This document shows positions 1 to 6,713 of a stretch of 26,941 nucleotides of DNA, in pieces. The first letter of the stretch is position 1; every line of letters starts with the position of its first letter. Where the stretch lies: positions 1-26,941 of the forward strand of contig CALVVW010000014.1 of the NCBI GenBank assembly GCA_944364005.1, given 5' to 3'. This DNA comes from an uncultured Bacilli bacterium (GTDB lineage Bacteria > Bacillota_I > Bacilli_A > RF39 > UBA660). Both the position numbers and the translations under genes were made by a program. The notes below the pieces were generated by a model. That model did no database searches. It saw only the letters and a list, made by a program, of their open reading frames with translations, and was not told the DNA's origin.

Positions 1-532
1 CTGCATGTTCAACAAAAATATTAAGAATGTTATATACAATGTGCAAAAATAATACAACATTCAAAATAAATTAACAAATTAATTTTATCATATATATTAC
101 TATAATACACGAAAATTTAAAAAAATGTCTATTTTCGTGATTTTTGACATGGTATAATATTTTTATAAATTTAGTATGTTAAGATTTTTTAGAAATGTTA
201 CAATTTTATATTAGATTTTATTGATAGTTCCTCATTGACAACAGGAACCTAGTAATAATTCTTATAGAGCTTGTAATATCTTAAAGATAAGATATTACAA
301 CAAGTATGACGAATTATTACTGCCTATTATCAATGATTTTCCTATCAATAAAATTATAAATATTATGTGTATAATGTAACATTTTAAAAAAGCTTTAACA
401 TTTTATAAATTTAGTATTGACAAAACTTAGATAGTCAATTTATTGAGTAGGAATTTTTTAGTAATTAAACCAGTGGTATGTGTAAAAATGAGATAATAAT
501 TGGTAATATTATTCTTGAAGTGAGGGATAATT
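1..532. other. Gene-free leading region
   Basis: I see no convincing coding region here on either strand. It holds three inverted-repeat structures. GAATGTT at 25-31 pairs with AACATTC at 56-62. CACGAAAAT at 108-116 pairs with ATTTTCGTG at 131-139, just after a TATAAT at 101-106. A large nested palindrome at 178-399 is listed separately. The stretch is very AT-rich and ends in the ribosome binding site of the XRE gene at 533. Confidence 0.6.
161..417. repeat. Nested palindrome flanked by 17-base direct repeats
   Basis: TTTTATAAATTTAGTAT occurs exactly at 161-177 and again at 401-417. Between them, 178-399 folds on itself in ordered layers. 178-202 pairs with 375-399 (two mismatches and a few G-T pairs), 215-227 pairs perfectly with 342-354, 232-238 with 330-336, 251-261 perfectly with 311-321, and 271-283 perfectly with 288-300 around the tetraloop AAGA at 284-287. 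The direct repeats abut the outermost stem. This is the form of a miniature inverted-repeat element with a duplicated flank. It could instead be a long structured RNA. No transposase is present, and which of these it is remains inference. Confidence 0.6.
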
Positions 533-1048
533 ATGAATCAAGAAAAGATAGGGAAATTTATAGCACAAAAAAGAAAAGAAAAAAACTTAACTCAAGAACA
601 AATTGCTGAAATATTAGGTGTAAGTATTAATGCAGTCAGTAAATGGGAACGTGGATTATGTTTGATGGATATGTCATTATTAAAGCCATTAAGTCAAATA
701 TTAGATGTTACTATCAATGATATTCTTTCTGGAGAAGAAATTAAAACAGAAGATATAATAAATAAAGCGGATGAAAATATTGTTAATCTTACAGAACTTT
801 ATGACTTGAAATCATCTAAAAATGGAGTAGATGTATTTACTATTGTTACACTAGTTTTATTAATTTATTATGGTAAAAAAGAAATGAATTGTTTAGGATT
901 TGCTATGATTTGGTTTGTATATCGTATGACATATAGTTATAATAAATATAAATATACAAAAGATAAAAAGGAAATCAGAGCATCTATTTTCTATGGTGTT
1001 TTCTTTATATTGACAACAATTATTTTTTTAAAACAAACACTTTTATAA
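533..1048 (+). CDS. XRE-family regulator with C-terminal membrane segments
   Basis: The protein has 171 residues. Residues about 7-60 form a Cro/C1-type helix-turn-helix: LTQEQIAEILGV, then SINAVSKWERG as the recognition helix, then the PLSQILDVTINDILSG tail typical of short XRE repressors. After a charged linker, hydrophobic stretches near residues 100-112, 118-130 and 150-168 suggest a membrane-attached tail, so DNA binding may be tied to a membrane signal. The start fits the purine-rich GTGAGGG at 520-526. The first 11 residues, MNQEKIGKFIA, are identical to those of the gene at 1147, so the two are paralogs with unlike tails. The family assignment is firm; the target and signal are unknown. 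It lies just downstream of the palindromic element. Confidence 0.8.
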   Translation: MNQEKIGKFIAQKRKEKNLTQEQIAEILGVSINAVSKWERGLCLMDMSLLKPLSQILDVTINDILSGEEIKTEDIINKADENIVNLTELYDLKSSKNGVDVFTIVTLVLLIYYGKKEMNCLGFAMIWFVYRMTYSYNKYKYTKDKKEIRASIFYGVFFILTTIIFLKQTLL

Positions 1049-1146
1049 CTATCAATTATAATTTCATGATTGGTAAAACTCTAGAAATGTTTCCTGTTAA
1101 AAATAGCTTTTACATTATATGATGTTAATGTGAAAGGAGAAAAAGT

Positions 1147-1860
1147 ATGAATCAAGAAAAAATAGGAAAGTTTATTGCTGAATGTCGAAGACAAAGAAAA
1201 ATGACACAATCTGAACTTGGAGAGAAGTTAGGTGTAACTGAAAAATCTATTAGTAATTGGGAAAATGGAAGAAATATGCCAGACTTATCTTTATTTAAGC
1301 CATTGTGTGAGGAACTTAATATTTCTTTAAATGACTTGATGAGTGGTGAAAAAGTAAAAGAAAAAGATTACCGAGAAAAATTAGAAGAAAATATAATCAA
1401 TACCATAGATTATTCAAATAACAAAATTAAAAGTCGAAATATTTTTATTGGTTTGCTATTAATAGTCTTTGGAGTTTTGATTTCTATTACTGCTGTTGGA
1501 ATATTTCCTAGTGAAAGTAGTTGGGGATCTATTTATTCGGTTTTCGGAGGAATCATTTCTTTAATAGGAGTTAGTAGATTTACTAAGAGATTAACATATG
1601 GAAAAAGATTAATTTGCAATTTTGGCTATTTCTTAATATTTATATTGCTATTGATGATGATAGATTATATTGGAGTGATTAACATTCATCAAGCACCGAG
1701 ATTTTCTTTGGTAAAAATTTCAGGTGAAGATGTTATCTATTATGACACGCCATTTTATGATGTAATAAGATGTAATGTAAATAAAGATAATGAAATATTT
1801 AAAGTAATTAAAAATCAAAAATATGATAGAGATAACATAGATAAGTTTTGTAAAAGATAA
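1147..1860 (+). CDS. XRE-family regulator with C-terminal membrane domain
   Basis: The protein has 237 residues. The N-terminal helix-turn-helix (about 7-60) reads MTQSELGEKLGVTEKS then ISNWENGRNMPDLSLFKPL. A linker follows, then hydrophobic helices near 98-118, 130-145 and 156-176, and a soluble C-terminal segment of about 60 residues with no recognisable domain. The start is set by GAAAGGAGAAAAAGT immediately upstream. The opening MNQEKIGKFIA matches the gene at 533, which points to tandem duplication with tail divergence. XRE proteins with membrane tails are common in Bacillota and often control adjacent genes; here the next gene is an alpha/beta hydrolase 109 bases downstream. The function of the tail is unknown. 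Confidence 0.8.
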   Translation: MNQEKIGKFIAECRRQRKMTQSELGEKLGVTEKSISNWENGRNMPDLSLFKPLCEELNISLNDLMSGEKVKEKDYREKLEENIINTIDYSNNKIKSRNIFIGLLLIVFGVLISITAVGIFPSESSWGSIYSVFGGIISLIGVSRFTKRLTYGKRLICNFGYFLIFILLLMMIDYIGVINIHQAPRFSLVKISGEDVIYYDTPFYDVIRCNVNKDNEIFKVIKNQKYDRDNIDKFCKR

Positions 1861-1969
1861 ATGAAAAATTATAGAAATGTTAAAATTGAGTGACAAAATT
1901 CCACTTGTAATTGGTAGCTAAGATTCTGTTTCTGATATATAATTTTAATAATGATGAGCGGAGGTAGTT

Positions 1970-2590
1970 ATGAAAACAATTTTGATTCACGGTTCAGGAC
2001 ACAAAGCAAAAAGTTGGGACAAGATGATTTCCTATATGGAAAACAAAAAGGATATATTGAATCCTGATTTGTCTACAATCTTAAACGGGAAAGACGCAAG
2101 CTATAATAATTTATATTCTCAATTTGTAGAATATTGCAATAAGAGTGATGGAAAAATTAATTTATGTGGTCTTTCTTTAGGTGGTATTCTAGCCTTAAAT
2201 TATACTTTGGACTTTCCAGAAAAAGTAAATTCGCTTATTTTAATCGGTACACCATATAAAGTACCAAAAGTAATATTTCGTATTCAAAATATAATTTTTA
2301 AATTTTTACCAAAGTCTCTTTTTGAAAGTATGGCTTTTAATAAAAAAGATACTTTTATATTAGGAGAGTCTATGAAAGATTTAGATTTTAGTGGTGATGT
2401 TCAAAATATCACATGTAAAACTTTAATCATATGTGGCAAGAAGGATAAAGCAAATAGCAAGTCTTCCTATTATTTATCTGAAAATATTAAAAACTCACAA
2501 TTAAAAATTATGAATAATACAGGACATATTGTAAATGAGGAAAGTCCTGAGGAGCTTGCAATAGTAATTAATAATTTTTTAAAAGATTAA
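1970..2590 (+). CDS. Alpha/beta hydrolase
   Basis: The protein has 206 residues, short for the fold, with no signal peptide, so it should be cytoplasmic. It starts MKTILIHGSGHKAKSW, where HGSG is the usual oxyanion-hole turn. The nucleophile elbow GLSLGG is at 67-72 with Ser69. The acid is probably Asp159 in ICGKKDKA and the base His186 in NTGHIVNEE, which completes a Ser-Asp-His triad. The cap region (about 93-145) is small. The substrate cannot be read from the sequence; esterase or lipase-like activity is the general expectation. The ribosome binding site GCGGAGG at 1958-1964 supports the start. It sits between two XRE regulators. Confidence 0.85.
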   Translation: MKTILIHGSGHKAKSWDKMISYMENKKDILNPDLSTILNGKDASYNNLYSQFVEYCNKSDGKINLCGLSLGGILALNYTLDFPEKVNSLILIGTPYKVPKVIFRIQNIIFKFLPKSLFESMAFNKKDTFILGESMKDLDFSGDVQNITCKTLIICGKKDKANSKSSYYLSENIKNSQLKIMNNTGHIVNEESPEELAIVINNFLKD

Positions 2591-2695
2591 TCATAAAGTG
2601 GATTGTTAAAATGTTAAGAAAGCGAGCATAATTGTAAATGATATTTGCTAGAAAATAATTTTGTAACATGATATATTAAGTCTGGAGGTATAAGT

Positions 2696-3145
2696 ATGAG
2701 TTTAGGAAATAGTTTATATAATTCTAGAAAAAAGAAAGGTTTATCACAAGAAGAAGTGGCAGAAAAATTAGGTGTTAGTAGACAGACAATTTCTAAATGG
2801 GAAACAGAAGAAACGGTACCAGATATTTATCAGGCTAAAAAACTAGCAAAAATTTACGGACTATCTTTAGATGAATTAATTGATGCTGACCTAGATCAAA
2901 AAGAAATAGAAGAAGTAATAAAAAATACAGATGAGAAAAAAGAAGCAAAAATAAATTGGACCAATGCTTGGAGTAAGAAATATCCTGTTTTAGCAATTTA
3001 TCAGCAAGAAGTAGACATTGATAGGTATGCAAGACAAATTAGAGAAATGTTAACAGATTTTCAAGTAAAATATCACTATAACGATTTAGATAGTATGTTA
3101 GTTTTAAAAGACATACTTTATCATGAATGGAAAGATAAAAAATGA
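2696..3145 (+). CDS. XRE-family transcriptional regulator
   Basis: The protein has 149 residues and is soluble. Residues about 6-62 carry the helix-turn-helix: LSQEEVAEKLGVSRQTISKWETEETVPDIYQAKKLAKIYGLSLDELI, here in the SRQTISKWE form common in Bacillota. A lysine- and glutamate-rich linker (70-90) follows, then a C-terminal region (95-149) that I do not recognise. It is clearly different from the two membrane-tailed XRE proteins upstream. The start is supported by TCTGGAGG about 8 bases upstream. Downstream sequence up to 3600 looks degraded, so any partner gene may have been lost. Confidence 0.8.
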   Translation: MSLGNSLYNSRKKKGLSQEEVAEKLGVSRQTISKWETEETVPDIYQAKKLAKIYGLSLDELIDADLDQKEIEEVIKNTDEKKEAKINWTNAWSKKYPVLAIYQQEVDIDRYARQIREMLTDFQVKYHYNDLDSMLVLKDILYHEWKDKK

Positions 3146-3266
3146 AAGAAATTTTGAAAACGGTTGTACCAGTAAAATAATTTTGCCAACAGAACTAAAT
3201 GTTTGTATTTAAAAAAAGAAAAGTAACAACACCATTTGTTTTTCAAGATTTGAAGTAATTAAATAC

Positions 3267-3458
3267 ATGATGGCAAAAACAGAACCAGAGAAAATTAAAT
3301 ATTATGGGGCACTATATAATGGCTCACCAGACTTTGATGTTGCTACAAAGAGGATACAAGACAAAGCCAAAAAATACTATACTACTCATAAAAAAGAGAT
3401 AGAAAAATATAAAAATGATAACTATTTGCTAGAATATATACCCTTAATAGAATTGTAA
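3267..3458 (+). pseudogene. Short unrecognised reading frame, possible gene remnant
   Basis: A 63-codon frame from ATG 3267 encodes a basic, tyrosine- and lysine-rich peptide (begins MMAKTEPEKIKYYG, ends in LLEYIPLIEL). It has no good ribosome binding site, and its frame stays open upstream to about 3213. An overlapping frame at 3199-3258 encodes 19 residues with protein-like composition (MFVFKKRKVTTPFVF) and then stops. Together these look like pieces of one older gene broken by frameshifts. A real small protein is possible. I do not recognise a family. Confidence 0.3.
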
Positions 3459-3482
3459 ACAACTATCTAAAATAACTTATAA

Positions 3483-3511
3483 CTAGTCTTATTTGCAAAC
3501 TATAAGAGTAG
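3483..3511. repeat. Imperfect hairpin in gene-poor stretch
   Basis: CTAGTCTTAT at 3483-3492 pairs with ATAAGAGTAG at 3502-3511 with one mismatch and a 9-base loop. ACTTATAA is repeated directly on both sides of it. No T-run follows, so it is not an obvious terminator. The rest of 3459-3600 shows nothing I can name. Confidence 0.3.
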
Positions 3512-3619
3512 CAACTTATAAAGTCAATATTAATAAATTAGATAAAGTCTCCTCAATTACCATATATTACCATTGCGAACAAATGTTTTATATGATAATA
3601 TGACGTTGAGGTGAAATTA

Positions 3620-4561
3620 TTGAAGAATAAAATAAACGAAATTATATTATTTCAAAATCAAAATGTAAAATTAGAAGTTAATGTAAAGGATGATACGGTC
3701 TGGTTAACACAAACACAGATATCTCAATTATTTGAAAAAGAAAGAACGGTTATTACAAGGCATATAAGAAATATTTTTAAAGAAGGTGAATTGGAAGAGA
3801 AAAGCAATGTGCAAAAAATACACATTGCAAATTCTGATAAACCAGTAGCTTTTTACAATTTAGATGTTATAATATCCGTGGGATATCGTGTAAAAAGTAA
3901 AAATGGTATCATATTTAGAAAAAGTACCAATCAAATATTAAAGGATTATTTATTAAAAGGTTACGCTGTTAACCAAAAAAGACTAGATTATTCAGAAAAG
4001 ACAGTTAAATTAATTGATATCGCTAACAGAATTGATGATAGATTAAATAATAATGATGCAAAAGAAATATTAAAAGTAATTGGTACTTACTCTAAAGCCT
4101 TAGATTTATTAGATGATTACGATTATAAAGCAGTTAAAAAGGCAAAAGGAAGTGTTGATGCCAGACAAATAAAATATGAAGACTGTATAGAGATTATAAA
4201 GGAATTAAAATTCAATGAAAAAAGCGATTTGTTTGCCAGGGAAAGAGATAAGGGATTACAGTCTATTATAAATAATGTTTATCAAAGTTTTGATGGTAAA
4301 GATGTTTATAAAACAATTGAAGAAAAAGCTGCTAACTTTTTATATATAATTGTAAAAAATCATACGTTTATTGATGGAAACAAACGTATTGCTGCAACAT
4401 TATTTATTTACTTTTTAAATTTCTATCATCTTTTATATAAAGAAGATAGACAAATTATTGATAACAATACATTAGTAGCCTTAACACTTTTAATTGCTGA
4501 ATCAAATCCGAAAGAAAAAGAAATAATTATTAATTTAGTCACTAACTTTCTTGATAAATAA
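3620..4561 (+). CDS. RhuM-family protein fused to a Fic/Doc domain
   Basis: The protein has 313 residues from TTG 3620. I prefer this start because TTGAGGTG at 3606-3613 lies at normal spacing from it, whereas the in-frame GTG at 3611 would sit inside that ribosome binding site. Residues about 15-110 match the RhuM virulence-protein family (VWLTQTQISQLFEKERTVITRHI, then VAFYNLDVIISVGYRVKS), a DNA-binding-like module. The C-terminal half carries the Fic/Doc motif HTFIDGNKR at 248-256. The lysine before the arginine is the Doc-type form; classical AMPylators have GNGR. It therefore may transfer phosphate or AMP to a protein target, which is inference. No small antitoxin gene is visible next to it. 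Confidence 0.85.
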   Translation: MKNKINEIILFQNQNVKLEVNVKDDTVWLTQTQISQLFEKERTVITRHIRNIFKEGELEEKSNVQKIHIANSDKPVAFYNLDVIISVGYRVKSKNGIIFRKSTNQILKDYLLKGYAVNQKRLDYSEKTVKLIDIANRIDDRLNNNDAKEILKVIGTYSKALDLLDDYDYKAVKKAKGSVDARQIKYEDCIEIIKELKFNEKSDLFARERDKGLQSIINNVYQSFDGKDVYKTIEEKAANFLYIIVKNHTFIDGNKRIAATLFIYFLNFYHLLYKEDRQIIDNNTLVALTLLIAESNPKEKEIIINLVTNFLDK

Positions 4562-4562
4562 T

Positions 4563-4597
4563 AAAAAGATTGTAAATTTCTGACAATCTTTTTTTGT
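4563..4597 (+). terminator. Terminator after RhuM-Fic gene
   Basis: AAAAAGATTGT at 4563-4573 pairs with ACAATCTTTTT at 4583-4593, and the T-run extends to 4596. It directly follows the stop codon at 4561. Confidence 0.8.
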
Positions 4598-4638
4598 TGA
4601 CTTTTCATAATTTCTACCAATCAGTAACTATCTAACAA

Positions 4639-4679
4639 AAAAGTGCATTCTTTCCAAATGAAAGATAACTTCATATAAT
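4639..4679 (+). promoter_or_regulatory. Promoter with candidate HxlR operator (first gene)
   Basis: AAAAAGTGC ends at 4646, CTTTCCAAATGAAAG follows, and TATAAT is at 4674-4679 with TTTCCA about 17 bases upstream as a weak -35. The block aligns without gaps to 5565-5606 upstream of the HxlR gene, with GTGC exactly the same distance from TATAAT in both. A further AAAAAGTGCACG lies at 4694-4705. Shared control by the HxlR protein is the natural reading, by inference. Confidence 0.55.
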
Positions 4680-4738
4680 GATATTGTCAAAGAAAAAGTG
4701 CACGAATCTTTGTAGAAAATAATTAGGAGGAATAAAAT

Positions 4739-5533
4739 ATGAAATATAAAAAAATAGATTTAGAAAAGGGTAAAGTTTTAGTATATGATTTTAAAGATAT
4801 AAAAATACATAATTATAATACAGAGGATGCGATTGCTGATCAAGTAATTTTACTTGAAAAGAATAAGAAATTAGTAGTAATTGAATCTCCAACTTTTTAT
4901 GACAATAACAAAGAATTAGAAGAGTATATTAAGAGTTTAAATGTAGAAGTAGATGGTGTATTGCTAGCATATCACATGGGAGGAGGAACTTTTTTAAAAG
5001 ATGCGAAAAAGTTTGCAACTCATAATGCAGATCAATATGGTCACCAAGGTGGAGGAAAAAAATTGATTGATAGCTTCACAAAATTTTTTGGAGAACCATT
5101 TGATAGTAAGATTCATGATGTTACCAATTATATTGAACAAGGCGAACTAACTCTTGCTGATATTAAAATGAATATCATTCCTACAACAGAAGCATATGAC
5201 ATTGAAATACCAGAAATTAATTCTATCTATACACATATGCTAGGAAGTGACTGTCATTCTATTATTGATGGAGTAGACCATGCAAAAGCATTAATTGAAA
5301 CTTTAAAAGGATATTTGGAAAAGAATTATAATTTAATATTTACTTCTCATTATATTCCTGAAGATATTAATGCAGTAAAAACAAAAATATCTTATATTGA
5401 GACTTTACTAAACATCGCATCCACTTGTACTACTGCAGAGGAGATGATTGGAAAAGTAGACAAAGAATATCCTGAATATAGAGGACATAACTATCTAGAA
5501 ATGACTGCTAATTTCTTTTTCCCTAAAAATTAA
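4739..5533 (+). CDS. Metallo-beta-lactamase-fold-like protein
   Basis: The protein has 264 residues and no signal peptide. The layout resembles the MBL fold: an early strand pair with DQVILLEKNKKLVVIESP, a YHMGGGTFLKDAKKFATHN segment at the position of the metal-binding loop, and a late LGSDCHSII / LIFTSHYIPED region with histidines near the usual third and last metal sites. The classical HxHxDH signature is absent (AYHMGGG is found instead), so metal binding and catalysis may be altered or lost. AGGAGG at 4726-4731 fixes the start. It has its own terminator but shares promoter sequence with the HxlR operon, so it probably belongs to the same regulon. The substrate is unknown. Confidence 0.6.
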   Translation: MKYKKIDLEKGKVLVYDFKDIKIHNYNTEDAIADQVILLEKNKKLVVIESPTFYDNNKELEEYIKSLNVEVDGVLLAYHMGGGTFLKDAKKFATHNADQYGHQGGGKKLIDSFTKFFGEPFDSKIHDVTNYIEQGELTLADIKMNIIPTTEAYDIEIPEINSIYTHMLGSDCHSIIDGVDHAKALIETLKGYLEKNYNLIFTSHYIPEDINAVKTKISYIETLLNIASTCTTAEEMIGKVDKEYPEYRGHNYLEMTANFFFPKN

Positions 5534-5554
5534 AAGTGACTTAGTCACTTTTTT
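5532..5554 (+). terminator. Terminator after MBL-like gene
   Basis: AAAAGTGACT and AGTCACTTTT form a tight hairpin running straight into a T-run (5549-5554), right after the stop codon. Confidence 0.8.
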
Positions 5555-5564
5555 AATACTTACC

Positions 5565-5606
5565 AAAAAGTGCGTACTATCAAATTAGAAAGTTATTAGT
5601 TATAAT
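5565..5606 (+). promoter_or_regulatory. Promoter with candidate HxlR operator (regulator operon)
   Basis: AAAAAGTGC at 5565-5573 is followed by CTATCAAATTAGAAAG and TATAAT at 5601-5606. The arrangement copies 4639-4679 base for base in spacing. It lies directly before the HxlR gene, as expected for an autoregulated HxlR promoter. Confidence 0.6.
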
Positions 5607-5625
5607 AATTTTAGGAGTTGAGATT

Positions 5626-5949
5626 ATGGCAAAAACTTATACAAATTGTCCTGTAGAATATACAGCATCGATTATTGCGAATAAATGGAAAATATTAATA
5701 TTAAGAGATTTACTTACGGGAACAAAAAGATATAACGAATTAACAAGAAGTGTAGTAGGAATCTCTGCAAAAGTCTTAACAGAAAATCTAAGAGACTTAG
5801 AAAATGATGGAATTATCTTTCGAAAAGTATACCCGGTAGTTCCTCCTAAAGTAGAATACTCTTTAACTGAAAAAGGAAAAGAATTAAAAGATGTCTTGGA
5901 CTCTATGCGTCTCTTTGGAGAAAAATATAAAGATAAGGGTGAAAGATAA
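5626..5949 (+). CDS. HxlR-family transcriptional regulator
   Basis: The protein has 107 residues, the usual HxlR length. It carries the family hallmarks: NCPVEYTASIIANKWKILILRDL at the N-terminus, RYNELTRSVVGISAKVLTENLRDLE as the winged helix-turn-helix, and VEYSLTEKGKEL in the wing. Cys8 in NCPVE is the conserved cysteine that senses electrophiles or oxidants in studied relatives such as YodB and HypR. TTTTAGGAG upstream supports the start. Its stop overlaps the next start (TAATG), so it is translationally coupled to the macrodomain gene and heads a three-gene operon. Likely role: redox- or electrophile-responsive repressor of its own operon and of the MBL-like gene. Confidence 0.9.
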   Translation: MAKTYTNCPVEYTASIIANKWKILILRDLLTGTKRYNELTRSVVGISAKVLTENLRDLENDGIIFRKVYPVVPPKVEYSLTEKGKELKDVLDSMRLFGEKYKDKGER

Positions 5950-6713
5950 TGAAAGAAAAGATAGTAGACCAATTATTAAGATACTTTATAAAAGCAGATG
6001 AAAGATTTGAAAATTTTGAAATTCCTTCAAATGATTCAGAAAAAAGAAATCTTCTACGAGGAATTGTCAACTTAAGAGCTCCTTATCCAATCCCGGAAGA
6101 AATCTTAGTATTAGAAGATCAACTATTACAGTTAGAGTTAAAAGAAAAAGAAGTAATGGATGTAAGTGAAATTGAAACGAGAGATGGAGTATTTGCTATT
6201 TGGCAAGGAGATATTACGACATTAAAAATAGATGCTATAGTAAATCCAGGAAATTCTGCTTTATTAGGTTGCTTTTTACCTGGTCATTCGTGCTTGGATA
6301 ATCAAATTCATACAAGGACGGGGATTCGTCTTCGCTTAGCTTGTAACGAGATAATGCAGGGAAGAGAAGAAAGTATCGGTAAAGCAGAGATAACCGATGC
6401 CTATAATTTACCATGTGACTATGTAATTCATACAGTAGGTCCAAAGATTACAGGAAAAGTAACAAATAAAGATGAAGAACTTCTCGCTAAATGTTATAAA
6501 TCATGCCTAGACATAGCAAAAGAAAAAAATATCAAAACTATCGCTTTTCCAACTATCTCAACTGGAGTCTTTTGTTTTCCTAAAGAATTAGCTAGTAAGA
6601 TTGCGGTAAGTACGGTAAGAGAATATGTAAAAGAAAATCCCAATACATTTGATAAAATTATTTTTGATGTATATGAAGAAGAGGATTGGATGTATTATGA
6701 CAGACTATTCTAA
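5949..6713 (+). CDS. Zinc-containing macrodomain, protein-ADP-ribose hydrolase
   Basis: The protein has 254 residues. A helical N-terminal region (1-75) precedes the macrodomain (about 80-254). IDAIVNPGNSALLG at 94-107 is the ADP-ribose binding loop. GCFLPGHSC at 107-115 supplies Cys108, His113 and Cys115, the zinc site of the Zn-Macro class, followed by LDNQIHTRTGIRLR. PTISTGVFCFP at 201-211 is the second phosphate loop. Members of this class remove ADP-ribose placed by a linked SirTM sirtuin, and that enzyme is the next gene. The coding region overlaps the sirtuin start by 17 bases, so the pair should be made together. No glycine-cleavage H-like or lipoate ligase gene, the usual partners in staphylococci and streptococci, lies in this window. 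Confidence 0.9.
   Translation: MKEKIVDQLLRYFIKADERFENFEIPSNDSEKRNLLRGIVNLRAPYPIPEEILVLEDQLLQLELKEKEVMDVSEIETRDGVFAIWQGDITTLKIDAIVNPGNSALLGCFLPGHSCLDNQIHTRTGIRLRLACNEIMQGREESIGKAEITDAYNLPCDYVIHTVGPKITGKVTNKDEELLAKCYKSCLDIAKEKNIKTIAFPTISTGVFCFPKELASKIAVSTVREYVKENPNTFDKIIFDVYEEEDWMYYDRLF

Noticed and set aside
144..158. TTGACA plus TATAAT as a promoter at 144-158
   Set aside because: The two hexamers are only 3 bases apart, far too close for sigma-A use.
6649..6696. ATG 6649 as start of the sirtuin
   Set aside because: The added 16 residues overlap the macrodomain C-terminus and lack sirtuin similarity. ATG 6697 gives the usual N-terminus before GAGAGLS.
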